Shown here: positions 8,385 through 17,502 of the stretch, one piece after another | Layout: every line of letters starts with the position of its first letter | How positions within the stretch are numbered: position 1 is the first letter of the stretch | Translations under genes and position numbers: made by a program | DNA from: Paraconexibacter algicola | Lineage (GTDB): Bacteria; Actinomycetota; Thermoleophilia; Solirubrobacterales; Solirubrobacteraceae | Assembly (NCBI RefSeq): GCF_003044185.1 | Contig: NZ_PYYB01000001.1 | Span: 1,178,001-1,242,000, forward strand | Length of the DNA stretch: 64,000 bases | Direction: 5' to 3' | The notes under the pieces: generated by a model | Told to the model about the DNA's origin: nothing | What the model saw: only the letters and a program-made list of their open reading frames with translations | Database searches by the model: none

Positions 8385-9701
8385 TCAGGCCACGACGTCG
8401 ACGAGCGCCCCCGCGGGCGCGGCGGCCGACGGGGCCGGGTCGGTGACGAGGTCGGGGTCGGTGTCGGCGAGCGCGTCGGCGATCGCTGCGGTGGTCGCCG
8501 CGCGGCCCGGGGCGTCCTCGCGGCCGCGGGCCTGGGCGTGCTGCTGCCAGGGGGAGCCGGCGTCGCCGTCGGCGGCGAGCCGGATGTCGAGGCTGGCGAG
8601 CTGCAGGCCGCGCTCCTCGAGCGAGCGGCGCAGCTCGGCGCCGGCCTGCGCGACGGCCTGGACGGCGTCCCCGTTCTGCGCGGTGATCTGGGCGACGAGC
8701 CCGTCGACGCTCTGGCGCAGCCGGACCTCGATGCCGCCGAGCTCCTGCGGGTGCAGCTGCAGGCGGGCGCGGGCGACGCCGCGGGCGGTGGCGACGTGGA
8801 CGAGGTCGATCATGCGGTCGACGGTCTGGGCCAGGCCGCGCTGCGCCCAGGCCTGCGGCAGCTCGCCGGGCGCGGGGGCGGGCGCCGGCGCGGTCGGGGC
8901 CGGTGCGGCGGTGGCCGCGGACGTGGGCGCCGGTGCGGGTGCGGCCGGGGTCGGTGCTGCGGCGGCCGGGGCGGCGGGTGCGCCGTCGGCGCGCTCGCCC
9001 GCGGTCGTCGGGGCGGCGGTCGCGTCGCCGGCCGCGGTCGTCTGCCCGTCGGCGGCGGGCGCGCCGGCCGCGAGCGGCGGGCCGCCGGGCAGGCCCGGAG
9101 CGGGGGTGGGCGCGGGCGCCGCGGTGCCGGTGGGGGCCGCGTCGCCGGGAAGGTCGTCGGCGTCCGCCCCCGCGGCCACCGGTGCACCGGTGGCCGCGGT
9201 CGGGACGCCTTCCGTGCCCGCACCGCCGAGGCCGGGGAGGACCGTGGGCGCCGTCCCTCCGACAGCGCCCGGGTCCCCGGTCTCGGTGGTGGGCACGGAC
9301 TCCGGCGCCGTCGCGCCGGGGACGGTGGGGAGGACCGGGACCGCGGGGGTCGCGCCCGCCGGGGGCGCGGGGACCGCGGTCGGGGCGGCCGTGGCCTCCG
9401 GGTCCTGCAGCTCGGGGGACGCGGGACCGCCGGCGGCGGGCGCGTCGGGGGCGGAGGCCGCGAGCGCGGCGGGCCGCTCGTCGCGGCGCGCGTCGTCGCG
9501 GCGCAGCCGGCCGTCGTGGTCGCGTCGCAGGTCGCGACGCTCGCGTGGCGTCTCGGTTCGGTGGCCTTCCGCAGGGGCGGTCCGGGCCGTGGTCTCGGTG
9601 AGGAGCGCGGGGAAGCCCGACGGGTCCGCCGGGCGGGCCTCGTTGCGGGCCCGTCCGCCGGGCGGAGCGCCGGGCGGCTCCGCGACTGGGGATGTCCGCA
9701 T
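8385..9701 (-). CDS. fliK: Flagellar hook-length control protein FliK
   Basis: A 438-residue protein. The first 290 residues are low-complexity Ala/Pro/Thr/Gly, as is normal for the extended ruler region. The C-terminal hook-length domain is recognisable in RARLQLHPQELGGIEVRL and in AQAGAELRRSLEERGLQL. FliK measures the hook and switches export from hook to filament substrates. The Arg/Asp-rich stretch at residues 44-75 (RRDLRRDHDGRLRRDDARRD) is unusual. It lies 6 nt after the transglycosylase gene. Confidence 0.87.
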   Translation of the reverse strand: MRTSPVAEPPGAPPGGRARNEARPADPSGFPALLTETTARTAPAEGHRTETPRERRDLRRDHDGRLRRDDARRDERPAALAASAPDAPAAGGPASPELQDPEATAAPTAVPAPPAGATPAVPVLPTVPGATAPESVPTTETGDPGAVGGTAPTVLPGLGGAGTEGVPTAATGAPVAAGADADDLPGDAAPTGTAAPAPTPAPGLPGGPPLAAGAPAADGQTTAAGDATAAPTTAGERADGAPAAPAAAAPTPAAPAPAPTSAATAAPAPTAPAPAPAPGELPQAWAQRGLAQTVDRMIDLVHVATARGVARARLQLHPQELGGIEVRLRQSVDGLVAQITAQNGDAVQAVAQAGAELRRSLEERGLQLASLDIRLAADGDAGSPWQQHAQARGREDAPGRAATTAAIADALADTDPDLVTDPAPSAAAPAGALVDVVA

Positions 9702-9707
9702 GTCGTC

Positions 9708-10370
9708 CTAGACGGTCGAGTAGGGCAGGGCGCCCGAGGTCGTGGGGGTGGTGACGGGCGTCGGCGTGAGCGCCGGCACCGGGGTGGTGGCGAGGCCGCC
9801 GGCGGGGCGCGCGGCACGCTCGGTCGCGGCGAAGCCGAGCACGCGCTCGACGTACTGCTGCGTCTCGGCGTAGGGCGGCACGCCGCCGTGGCGGGAGACG
9901 GCGCCGGGGCCGGCGTTGTACGCGGCCAGCGCCAGCCGCTCGTCGCCACCGAAGCGATCGAGCTGCTGGCGCAGGTAGCGCGCTCCACCGTCGAGGGCCT
10001 GGACCGGGTCGGTGGGGTCGGTGACCCCGAGCGACGCGGCGGTGCCGGGCATGAGCTGGGTGAGGCCGGAGGCACCGGCGGGGCTGCGGGCCGCGGGATC
10101 GAACCCGGACTCCTGGCGCACGAGGGCGCGCAGGAGGGCGGGGTCGATCCCGTGCTTGGCCGCGGCCGCGTCGATCTCGGCTCCGAACGGTTGACCGGAC
10201 GCGCTCGGCGTCGTCGTCGCGGGGGTGGTCCCGGCGGCGGCGAGCTGCGTCGCGAAGGTGGGGGCGGCGGTCGTCTGCGCGGGCGCGGGGGCGTGCAGCG
10301 CGACGGGGGTGCGGGCGGCGGCGGTGAGCTGCTGGAGCTCGGCGACGCGGTCGAAGGCGGCGATCGGCAC
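9708..10370 (-). CDS. Lytic transglycosylase (SLT domain), flagellar
   Basis: A 220-residue protein with a single SLT domain (about residues 62-185): catalytic Glu in VRQESGFDP, then [13 protein letters not shown] and [10 protein letters not shown]. Pro/Thr/Ala-rich tails flank it, and there is no obvious signal peptide, so it may leave by the flagellar export route. Between fliJ and fliK it is the likely wall-cutting enzyme for rod passage. It supplies the activity missing from the short FlgJ at 33.4 kb. The start is a GTG at 10370. Confidence 0.85.
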   Translation of the reverse strand: MPIAAFDRVAELQQLTAAARTPVALHAPAPAQTTAAPTFATQLAAAGTTPATTTPSASGQPFGAEIDAAAAKHGIDPALLRALVRQESGFDPAARSPAGASGLTQLMPGTAASLGVTDPTDPVQALDGGARYLRQQLDRFGGDERLALAAYNAGPGAVSRHGGVPPYAETQQYVERVLGFAATERAARPAGGLATTPVPALTPTPVTTPTTSGALPYSTV

Positions 10371-10373
10371 GGG

Positions 10374-10826
10374 TCAGGCGGCCTTCGCGCGGAGGTGACC
10401 CTGCAGGGCGATCTCGTCCAGGCGCACGCCCTCGGCGCGCGCGATCTCGAGGCGGTGCGCGGCGGCCTGGCGGTCGCGCAGCCGGTCGAGGACCTCGCGC
10501 TTGCGCGAGGCGGCGGTGACGACGGTGCGGCGCGCGTCGACCTCGGCGTCGGCCCGGTCGACCTCGAGCGCGGCGACCAGGCGCGTGCGCTCGAGCCGCT
10601 CCACGTACGCCTGGCGGGCGCGCAGGGCGGCGACGTCGACGGCCGCCTCGGCGGCGAGCGGTGCGGCGAAGCGGGCGGACTCGAGCTGCGCGGCGACGGC
10701 CTGCAGGCGCGCCTCGTGCCGCTCGCGGTGCGCGAGGCTGGCCGCCAGGGCCTCCTTCGCGCGGTCCTCGTCGTGGACGCGCACCCGGCGCACCCGCTCG
10801 AGACCGAAGTCGAACCGCTCCTTCAT
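10374..10826 (-). CDS. fliJ: Flagellar export chaperone FliJ
   Basis: A 150-residue, highly charged, fully helical protein that begins MKERFDFGLERVRRVR, as FliJ proteins do. FliJ is the central stalk of the FliI ATPase in the type III export apparatus. In most genomes fliJ follows fliI directly; here a plus-strand CHAP gene separates them. The ATG is only 8 nt from a sigma-28-like -10 element, so the transcript may be leaderless. The open frame upstream of this ATG crosses the promoter and is not coding. Confidence 0.85.
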   Translation of the reverse strand: MKERFDFGLERVRRVRVHDEDRAKEALAASLAHRERHEARLQAVAAQLESARFAAPLAAEAAVDVAALRARQAYVERLERTRLVAALEVDRADAEVDARRTVVTAASRKREVLDRLRDRQAAAHRLEIARAEGVRLDEIALQGHLRAKAA

Positions 10827-10834
10827 GACCGGGG

Positions 10835-10861
10835 TGGTCGGCGGGCCGCCGCGGGCGTGAA
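10835..10861 (-). promoter_or_regulatory. Sigma-28-like promoter of fliJ operon
   Basis: GCCGACCA (10842-10835, minus strand) is identical to the -10 element of the flgB and flgF promoters. It is preceded at 15 nt by TTCA rather than TCAA, so the -35 is poor. The palindrome at 10889-10904 lies just upstream and may compensate as an activator site. Confidence 0.5.
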
Positions 10862-10888
10862 GGCCCCTGGACGCAGGTCGGGGTCGCC

Positions 10889-10904
10889 TCCCCACTTCTG
10901 GGGA
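10889..10904. promoter_or_regulatory. 16-bp palindrome, putative flagellar operator (copy 1)
   Basis: TCCCCACTTCTGGGGA, the reverse complement of the copy at 23251. It is centred about 36 nt upstream of the fliJ -35 element, in the divergent space between fliJ and the CHAP gene. Confidence 0.6.
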
Positions 10905-11107
10905 TGGGCTCGAGCTGCGGTCCGCCGAGCGGGCTCCCGGGGGCCGGGAGCGCGGCGCCCCGCCCGGCCGGATCGTGAGGGTCCTCATGCGATGTGAGAA
11001 GTCCGTGAGGGCACCGCCACCCGCGGCGGCCGACGCGATTCACTCTGGGCCATCGGCGACCCGCGTCGCCGGTCACCGGCTCAGACCACTGCTCTCGGAG
11101 GACCCCC

Positions 11108-11941
11108 ATGCACCTGTCCAGGACCCAGGGGCGGCGCCGTGCGCTGCTCGCCACCACCACCGTCGCCGCCGCGCTGACGCTCGTCGGGGCCGCCGGCGCG
11201 AAGACCGCCGACGGCCCGACGGCGCGGGCGGCCGCCGCGCCCGGGACCGTGAAGGTCAACGCCGGCTACACGCTGGCGGTGCGCGCCACCCCGTCCAGCA
11301 GCGGCCGGGTAGTCCGCAAGCTCGCGAACGACACGAAGGTCCGCATCGTCTGCCAGACCCAGGGCGACCGGGTGACCGGCCGCTTCGGCACCTCGACGCT
11401 GTGGGACAAGCTGTCCGGCGGCGGCTACGTCTCCGACACCTACGTCTACACCGGCAGCGACCAGCGCGTCGCCCCGGACTGCGGCGGCTCCACCACGCCG
11501 GTGAACACGCAGCCCTCCCCCGCTCCGAGCAGCGGCCTGCCCGCGAGCGTGAAGCTCCGCGACGACTACCCGTACCCGACGCGCAGCTGGAACGGCGTCG
11601 ACCCGTGGAACTTCTACTTCCGCGAGTGCACGAGCTTCGTCGCGTACCGGATCAGCAAGGTCATCCGCGGCTTCGCCAACGGCTACAAGGGCGGCCGCTT
11701 CGGCAACGCGATGACCTGGGACGACAACGCCCGCAGGATCGGCATGAAGGTCGACCGCACGCCGAAGGTCGGCTCGATCATGGTCCGCAACTCCGGCCGC
11801 TACGGCCACGTCGCGATCGTCGCGAAGGTCGGCAGCGGCGGGAAGCGGATCTTCGTCGAGCAGTACAACGCCGGCGGCACGCACCGGTACTCCAAGGAGT
11901 GGCTGACCAGGACGTCGGTGATGACGTTCATCCACCCGTAG
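11108..11941 (+). CDS. Secreted CHAP-domain peptidoglycan hydrolase
   Basis: A 277-residue protein with a signal peptide (RRRALLATTTVAAALTLVGAAGA). A small SH3-like region follows (about 46-120: VNAGYTLAVRATPSSSG), then a Pro/Ser linker and a CHAP domain (about 165-272). The CHAP nucleophile is the Cys in RECTSFVAYR and the His lies in YGHVAIV. Such enzymes cut wall peptides or the amide link. GGAGG stands 6 nt before the ATG. It is inserted antisense between fliI and fliJ, so a role in flagellar passage is possible but unproven; general wall turnover is the alternative. Confidence 0.85.
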   Translation: MHLSRTQGRRRALLATTTVAAALTLVGAAGAKTADGPTARAAAAPGTVKVNAGYTLAVRATPSSSGRVVRKLANDTKVRIVCQTQGDRVTGRFGTSTLWDKLSGGGYVSDTYVYTGSDQRVAPDCGGSTTPVNTQPSPAPSSGLPASVKLRDDYPYPTRSWNGVDPWNFYFRECTSFVAYRISKVIRGFANGYKGGRFGNAMTWDDNARRIGMKVDRTPKVGSIMVRNSGRYGHVAIVAKVGSGGKRIFVEQYNAGGTHRYSKEWLTRTSVMTFIHP

Positions 11942-11968
11942 CGCCCGGCCGGGCCGGGTCCCGCCGCG

Positions 11969-13426
11969 TCAGACCGCGAGGTTGAGCGGCGGGATCGCGC
12001 TCGGCGAGGCCGCGTGCTGCGGGTCGGCCGGCAGGCCGACCGCGGGGTCGGCGGCCACCGACCCCTCGACGATCCCCGGCACGACGCCCGCTGCGCCCCC
12101 GACGACGGCGGCGAGCGCGGCGTCGGCCGCGAGCGCGTCCGGCCGCTCGTCGACCGTCTGCTTCAGGAACGCGTCGATCGCGGGCTTCAGGTCGATGGCG
12201 CGGTCGGCCACCGGGTCGGTCCCGCGCTCGTACGCGCCGATCGCGACGAGGTCGCGCTTGTCCTTCTCCGCGGCCATCAGCGCGCGCAGCTCCGTCGCCG
12301 CGGCGCGCGCCGCCGGGTCCATGATCTCCCCGACCAGGCGGGAGACGGACTGCAGGACGTCGACCGCCGGGTAGTGGCCCTGGTGGGCGAGCTCGCGCGT
12401 GAGGACGACGTGCCCGTCGAGGATCGAGCGGACCGCGTCGGCGATCGGCTCGTTCATGTCGTCGCCGTCGACGAGCACCGTGTAGAGCCCGGTGATCGAG
12501 CCGAGCGCGCTGGTGCCCGAGCGCTCCAGCAGCTTGGGCAGGAGCGCGAACACGCTGGGGGTGTAGCCGCGGGTCGCGGGCGGCTCCCCGATCGCCAGGC
12601 CGATCTCGCGCTGGGCCATCGCGAAGCGCGTCACCGAGTCCATCATCAGCAGCACGTCGGCGCCCATGTCGCGGAACGACTCGGCGATCGTCGTGGCGGT
12701 GAGCGCCGCCTTGATCCGCACGAGCGCGGGCTGGTCGCTCGTGGCGACGACGACCACGGAGCGCGCGAGACCCTCGGGCCCCAGGTCGCGGTCGAGGAAC
12801 TCGCGGACCTCGCGGCCACGCTCGCCGACGAGGCAGATGACGTTCACGTCCGCCTCGGTGGCCCGGGCGATCATGCCCAGCAGCGAGGACTTGCCCACGC
12901 CGGAGCCGGCGAAGATGCCGAGCCGCTGCCCGCGGCCGCAGGGGACGAGCGCGTCGAGCGCCCGGACCCCGAGCGACACGCGGTCGGTGATCCGCGGCCG
13001 CTCCATCGGGGACGGCGGGGACGCCTCGACGCTCGCGAGCACGAGGTCGTCGCCGAGCGCCAGCGGCGGACCGCCGTCGATCGGACGGCCGAGACCGTCC
13101 AGCACGCGGCCGAGCAGCGACGCGCCGGTCGGCACGCGCACCGGTGCGCCCATCGCGGTGACGCGGTCCCCGGGACCGATCCCGACGAGCTCGCCCAGCG
13201 GCATCAGCAGCGTGCGCCCGGCGCGGAAGCCGACGACCTCGGCGGGCGTCGGGGGTCGGTCGCGGCCGGTCTCGATCTCGCAGACCTCGCCGACCTCCGC
13301 CTCGAGGCCGGTGGCCTCGACGATCAGGCCGATCAGGTCGGTGACGCGTCCGCGGCGCCGGTGCAGGTCGGCGCGCCGGACGGTGGCGGCGTGCGCCCCG
13401 AGGCGCTCGGCGAGCCCGGCGGTCAC
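11969..13426 (-). CDS. fliI: Flagellum-specific ATP synthase FliI
   Basis: A 485-residue ATPase of the flagellar type III export apparatus. The Walker A motif AGSGVGKSS is at 173-181 and the Walker B region VLLMMDS at 258-264. ATRGYTPSVFA and YPAVDVLQSVSR are typical of FliI. The last 60 residues are an Ala/Pro/Val-rich extension. The start is GTG 13426, overlapping the fliH stop by 4 bp. It converges with the CHAP gene. Confidence 0.95.
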   Translation of the reverse strand: MTAGLAERLGAHAATVRRADLHRRRGRVTDLIGLIVEATGLEAEVGEVCEIETGRDRPPTPAEVVGFRAGRTLLMPLGELVGIGPGDRVTAMGAPVRVPTGASLLGRVLDGLGRPIDGGPPLALGDDLVLASVEASPPSPMERPRITDRVSLGVRALDALVPCGRGQRLGIFAGSGVGKSSLLGMIARATEADVNVICLVGERGREVREFLDRDLGPEGLARSVVVVATSDQPALVRIKAALTATTIAESFRDMGADVLLMMDSVTRFAMAQREIGLAIGEPPATRGYTPSVFALLPKLLERSGTSALGSITGLYTVLVDGDDMNEPIADAVRSILDGHVVLTRELAHQGHYPAVDVLQSVSRLVGEIMDPAARAAATELRALMAAEKDKRDLVAIGAYERGTDPVADRAIDLKPAIDAFLKQTVDERPDALAADAALAAVVGGAAGVVPGIVEGSVAADPAVGLPADPQHAASPSAIPPLNLAV

Positions 13427-14049
13427 GGGATCGCGGGGTCCTCGGCGGTGCGCGCGGCGAGCACGCCGTCGCGGACCGCCTCGCGGGCACGGTCGAGCTT
13501 CGTGGCGAGCGTCGCGTCGATCTCCCCCGCGACGGTGCGCACGAGCGCGCCGCCGCGCACCACGCGGCGCTCGGTCTGCACCTCGCAGTGCTCGATGCCG
13601 CCGAGCTGGGCGACGAGGTCCGGGACCGCGTCGCGGACGAGGTCGAGGTCGTCGGGGTGCACGAGCACGGTGACGCGCTCGCGCTCCACGAGGCAGCGCA
13701 GCGCGCCGCGCACGACGTCGACCACGAGCGCGGGGTGCGCGTCGAGCGCGCCGGCGAGGACCTGCTCGGCGATCGCGAACGCCAGCTCGACCGCCGCGTC
13801 CTCGGCCTCGCGGGCCAGGCCGTCGCGGACGGCGGCCACCTCGGCGGCCGCCTGCTGCAGCAGCCCGACGGCGGGGGCGACCGCGGCGTGCGCGTCGGCG
13901 CGGCCGGCGGCGAGCCCCTCGGCGTGCGCGGCCGCGCGGATCGCGTCGGCCTGGGCCTGCGCCTCGGCGACGAGGTCGCGGGTGCGGTGCAGCGCGGTCC
14001 CGGCGACGGGCTCCAGCGCCGGGAAGTCGAAGGCGGCGATCTCGGCCAT
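13423..14049 (-). CDS. fliH: Flagellar assembly protein FliH
   Basis: A 208-residue Ala/Glu-rich helical protein with the C-terminal FliH fold, recognisable in VTVLVHPDDLDLVRD and RVVRGGALVRTVAGEIDA. The N-terminal half carries the AxxxG/AxxxA helical spacing of FliH. FliH is the stator that links FliI to the C ring and holds it in check. Its ATG shares one base with the fliG stop and its stop overlaps fliI, a tight fliG-fliH-fliI arrangement. Confidence 0.88.
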   Translation of the reverse strand: MAEIAAFDFPALEPVAGTALHRTRDLVAEAQAQADAIRAAAHAEGLAAGRADAHAAVAPAVGLLQQAAAEVAAVRDGLAREAEDAAVELAFAIAEQVLAGALDAHPALVVDVVRGALRCLVERERVTVLVHPDDLDLVRDAVPDLVAQLGGIEHCEVQTERRVVRGGALVRTVAGEIDATLATKLDRAREAVRDGVLAARTAEDPAIP

Positions 14050-15125
14050 CAGATGACCTCGTCCTCGGCGTCCTCGCCGCCGCGGCCGAGCGTGATCGCC
14101 CCCGCCTCCTCGAGGCGGCGGATGGCGGCGACGACGCGGCCCTGCGCCTCCTCGACGACGGCGCGCCGCTGCGGCTGCGAGGTCTCGAGGTCCTCCTTGA
14201 GCATCTCCGCGCCGCGCGTGGACATGTTCGCGAAGATCCGCTCGGCGACCTCGGCCCCGACGCCGCGCAGCGCGGTCCCGAGGTCCTTCTGGTCGACCTC
14301 GCGCAGCACCAGCTGGATGTCGCGGTCGGACAGGACGACGATGTCGTCGAAGGTGAACAGCCGCTGGCGGATCTCGTCGGCGAGGTCCTGGTCGTGCTCG
14401 GCGACGGCCTGCAGGACGTTGCGCTCGGTCGACCGGCCGGCCCGGTTGAGGATCTCCGCGAGCGAGTCGACGCCACCGGCCGACGAGAACTCCTGGGTGA
14501 GGACGTTGGCGAGCTTCAGCCGCAGGCCGCGCTCGATGTCCTCGACGACGCCGGGGTTCGTGTCGCTCATCGTGGCGATCCGCAGCGCCACGTCGGCCTG
14601 GGCGTCGGGCGGCAGCGCGGCGAGCACCTTCGCGCCGAGCGTCGTGTGCAGCGAGGCGACGACGAGCGCCTGGGTCTGGCGGGCCTCGTCGGCGAGGAAC
14701 GTGGCGATCTGCTCGGGCGGCGTCTTGCGCAGGAAGTCGAACGGGCGCAGCTCCGCCGAGGCGGCGAGCGACCCGATGATCTCCTCGGCGCGCTCCTCCC
14801 CCAGCAGGTGGACGAGCACCTCGCGGGCGAACTCGGGGCCGCCGATCGCGTAGTAGTCCTTGGCGCTGAACTGCTCGGCGAGCTCGGCGATGACCGCGCG
14901 GGTCGTCTCCGCCTTGACGCGCCACATCGACGCCATCTCCGCCGACAGCGCCTCGACCTCGCGCTCGGTGAGGTGGCGCAGGATCTCGGCGGCGCGCTCG
15001 GAGCCGATCGAGATGAGGAAGATCGCCGCCTTCTGCCGGCCGTTGAGCCCGTTGAGGAGGATCCGGTCCTCCTGCGTGACGAGCTGGATCTCGGTGTTGA
15101 CCGCGACCGCCGTGCTCGTGGACAT
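14049..15125 (-). CDS. fliG: Flagellar motor switch protein FliG
   Basis: A 358-residue FliG. The N-terminal domain starts LNGRQKAAIFLISIGSERAAEIL and binds FliF. The middle domain is seen in PFDFLRKTPPEQIATFL. The C-terminal torque domain contains the charged helix FTFDDIVVLSDRDIQLVLRE, whose Arg and Asp residues face the stator. It begins directly after the fliF stop codon. An acidic tail ends the protein. Confidence 0.96.
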   Translation of the reverse strand: MSTSTAVAVNTEIQLVTQEDRILLNGLNGRQKAAIFLISIGSERAAEILRHLTEREVEALSAEMASMWRVKAETTRAVIAELAEQFSAKDYYAIGGPEFAREVLVHLLGEERAEEIIGSLAASAELRPFDFLRKTPPEQIATFLADEARQTQALVVASLHTTLGAKVLAALPPDAQADVALRIATMSDTNPGVVEDIERGLRLKLANVLTQEFSSAGGVDSLAEILNRAGRSTERNVLQAVAEHDQDLADEIRQRLFTFDDIVVLSDRDIQLVLREVDQKDLGTALRGVGAEVAERIFANMSTRGAEMLKEDLETSQPQRRAVVEEAQGRVVAAIRRLEEAGAITLGRGGEDAEDEVI

Positions 15126-16700
15126 CTACTTGTCCTCCGTGATCCAGGCGCGCAGCTGACCGGCGACCCGCTCGGGCTCGCGGGCGACGAGCTCCTCGAG
15201 CGCCATCGCGCGCGGGTCGTTCTTGAACACGCTGAGCGCCTCGTCGGGCGGCGACAGGTCGATCGGGTCCATCTCCTTGCGCGGCGCGGGCAGCGCGGCG
15301 TGCCCCTCGACGACCGGCAGCGCGCGCAGCCAGCTCGGCTCGTCGGCGAACGGGTCCGCCTCGCGGCGGCGCAGGTGCCGGGTGACGAAGAAGAGGAACA
15401 GCAGCGCGCCGAGGCCGATCGCGACCGCCTTGACGATCCCCTGCATGCCGACGGGGATCGGCAGCGGGCCGGCCGCGGGCGCCGGGGTCGCGGCGGGCGT
15501 GGCGGCGAACGCGACCTGGCTGACGGCGAGCGTGTCGCCGCGCGTGGCGCGGATGCCCGCCGCGGAGGTGAGGGCGGTGCGCAGCGCGGCGACGTCGGCG
15601 GCGGGGACCTTCTTGTCGACGACGACGGCGACGTCGAGGCGCTGCACCGTGCCGGGCGCGACCTTCGTGCGGGTGACGGTCTTGTCGACGCCGAGGTCGC
15701 GCTGCGCGGTCGTCTTGCGGTAGTTGGAGTTGCCGCCCGCGGCGCCGCCGCCGGCCGCGTAGGTCGGGATGTTCGCCGCGGTGCCCGCGGTCGCACCGGT
15801 GCCGCCGCCCTGGCTGGTCAGCGTCTCGGTCTCGGTGGTCTCCTTCAGCGGCGTGCCGCGGCGCGCGTACTGGAGCTTCTCCTGCGTGGACTCGCTGAGG
15901 TCGAGGTCGGCGGCGACCTGCACGGTCGCCTTGCCGGGCCCGAGGGTGCGGACGAGCAGCGCGTCGAGGGAGGACTCGAGCTGCGCGGCGTAGCGGGCCT
16001 CCGCGGCGGGCTTGCCGAGCGTGCCGCCGCCGTCACCGGCCATGCCGGTGCCGTCGCCCTGCGGCCAGACGAGCTGCCCGGCACCGTCGGTGATCGTGAC
16101 CTTCTTGGGGTCGAGGTCCGGGACGGAGGACGCGACGAGGTTCGCGATCCCGCGGATGGCGGACGGCTCGAGCTCCTCGGCCTTGCCGGTGAGCAGGACC
16201 GCGGCGGTGGCGGGCTTCGCCTCGTCGGCGAACAGCTCGTCCTTGGGGAGCGTCAGGCGCACCTGGGCGCCGCCGACCCCGTCGATCGTGCCGAGCGTCT
16301 GGGCGATCTGGCCCTCGAGGGCGCGCTGGTAGGCGACCTGCTGCTGGAACGAGGAGGCGCCGAGCTTCTGCTTGTCGAGCAGCTCGAAGCCGGGCTGCTT
16401 CGGCGCGCCGGAGGTGACGACGCCGGCGGAGGCGAGCGCCATCCGCGCGTCGGTCTCCATGCCCTTCTCGACCGCGAGCTCGGTGCCGCCGCGACGGATC
16501 TCGTACTTCACCCCGGCGGCGTCGAGCGCGCCGGTGACCTTCGTGGTCTCGGCCGGGTCCATGCCCGCGGCGACCGTCGAGTAGCTCGGGGCCCCCGCGA
16601 TCTTCAGCAGCAGGAACGCGACGACCACGAACGCCAGCGCGCTCGCGGCGATCGTGATCTTGCCCCGGGTGGACATGGTCGTGAGGAGCTGCGTGGGCAT
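15126..16700 (-). CDS. fliF: Flagellar MS-ring protein FliF
   Basis: A 524-residue membrane protein with two transmembrane segments, about 14-35 (ITIAASALAFVVVAFLLLKI) and 424-446 (AVAIGLGALLFLFFVTRH). The periplasmic ring-building region lies between them. The C-terminal tail (LEELVAREPERVAGQLRAWI) is the FliG-binding segment. FliF forms the base of the flagellum in the membrane. The stop codon abuts the fliG ATG. Confidence 0.95.
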   Translation of the reverse strand: MPTQLLTTMSTRGKITIAASALAFVVVAFLLLKIAGAPSYSTVAAGMDPAETTKVTGALDAAGVKYEIRRGGTELAVEKGMETDARMALASAGVVTSGAPKQPGFELLDKQKLGASSFQQQVAYQRALEGQIAQTLGTIDGVGGAQVRLTLPKDELFADEAKPATAAVLLTGKAEELEPSAIRGIANLVASSVPDLDPKKVTITDGAGQLVWPQGDGTGMAGDGGGTLGKPAAEARYAAQLESSLDALLVRTLGPGKATVQVAADLDLSESTQEKLQYARRGTPLKETTETETLTSQGGGTGATAGTAANIPTYAAGGGAAGGNSNYRKTTAQRDLGVDKTVTRTKVAPGTVQRLDVAVVVDKKVPAADVAALRTALTSAAGIRATRGDTLAVSQVAFAATPAATPAPAAGPLPIPVGMQGIVKAVAIGLGALLFLFFVTRHLRRREADPFADEPSWLRALPVVEGHAALPAPRKEMDPIDLSPPDEALSVFKNDPRAMALEELVAREPERVAGQLRAWITEDK

Positions 16701-16706
16701 GGAGGG

Positions 16707-17039
16707 CTACACCTGGGTTCGCATGACGTCGCTGATCGCGTCGACGGCCTTCGTGCGCAGCTGCGCGGCGAGCTGCATCGCCAGCTGCGCCCGCTCGACG
16801 GCGACGACGACCTGGGAGGGATCGGTCGCGGTGCCGTCGGCGAGGCTGCGGGAGGCCTTGGCGGCGTCGTTCTGGAGGGATTCGAGCTTCTGGATCTGGT
16901 CGCCGAGCATGCCGCCGAAGCCGCCGCCACCGCCGACGCCACCGGCCGCGCCGGTGCCACCGCCGCCGACCGCGTCGGCCTCGGTGATCGAGGGGATCTG
17001 CCACTCGGCGGCCGCCCCGGCCAGTGCCTCGATCGGCAT
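16707..17039 (-). CDS. fliE: Flagellar hook-basal body protein FliE
   Basis: A 110-residue protein. Residues 26-44 are a Gly-rich stretch; the C-terminal half (VVVAVERAQLAMQLAAQLRTK, ending in VMRTQV) is the conserved FliE helix that joins MS ring and rod. The ATG overlaps the flgC stop by one base, in the usual flgB-flgC-fliE-fliF order. Confidence 0.92.
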   Translation of the reverse strand: MPIEALAGAAAEWQIPSITEADAVGGGGTGAAGGVGGGGGFGGMLGDQIQKLESLQNDAAKASRSLADGTATDPSQVVVAVERAQLAMQLAAQLRTKAVDAISDVMRTQV

Positions 17040-17494
17040 CAGCGCAGGAGGTCGAGGGTGCGGGTGAACATGGACTTCGCCGTCTGCATGGCGGTCGCGT
17101 TGGCCTCGTAGGCGCGCGAGGAGCTGATGAGCTCGACCATCTCGGTGACGGTGTTGACGTTGGGCAGCTCGACGTAGCCGTCCTGGCCGGCGTCGGGGTG
17201 GCCCGGGTCGTAGACGCGCCGGTTGGGCGCGCTGTCCTGCACGATCGCCGCGACCTGCACGCCGCGTGAGGGCGCGGCGCCGGTGCGGCCCATGGCGCCC
17301 TCGAGGGCGGAGGCGAAGGTCGCGCGGGCGCCGCCCGCGGCCTCCTGGAGGACGACCTCCTTGCGGCGGTACGGCTGGCCGTCCGCGCCGCGGGTGGTCT
17401 GCGCGTTGGCGAGGTTCTCGGACGTGACGTCCATGCGCAGGCGCTCGGCGCTGAGGCCACTGCCCGCGATGTCGATGGCGTCGAACAGGCCCAT
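17039..17494 (-). CDS. flgC: Flagellar basal-body rod protein FlgC
   Basis: A 151-residue rod protein. It begins MGLFDAIDIAGSGLSAERLRMD with SENLANAQT, and ends with the rod/hook motif NVNTVTEMVELISSSRAYEANATA. DPGHPDAGQDGYVELPNVN is diagnostic of FlgC. It starts 8 nt after flgB. No strong ribosome site is visible, so it may rely on coupling to flgB. Confidence 0.95.
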   Translation of the reverse strand: MGLFDAIDIAGSGLSAERLRMDVTSENLANAQTTRGADGQPYRRKEVVLQEAAGGARATFASALEGAMGRTGAAPSRGVQVAAIVQDSAPNRRVYDPGHPDAGQDGYVELPNVNTVTEMVELISSSRAYEANATAMQTAKSMFTRTLDLLR

Positions 17495-17502
17495 GGGAGG
17501 AC

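Noticed and set aside
8900-9480. Long Ala/Pro/Gly low-complexity stretch as a repeat element
   Set aside because: It is the disordered N-terminal half of FliK, normal for that family.
7957-11259. Upstream extension of the TIGR02530-type frame (1229 codons in all)
   Set aside because: Composition is Arg/Pro/Gly shadow of flgD, fliK and fliJ; the real gene starts at 7956.
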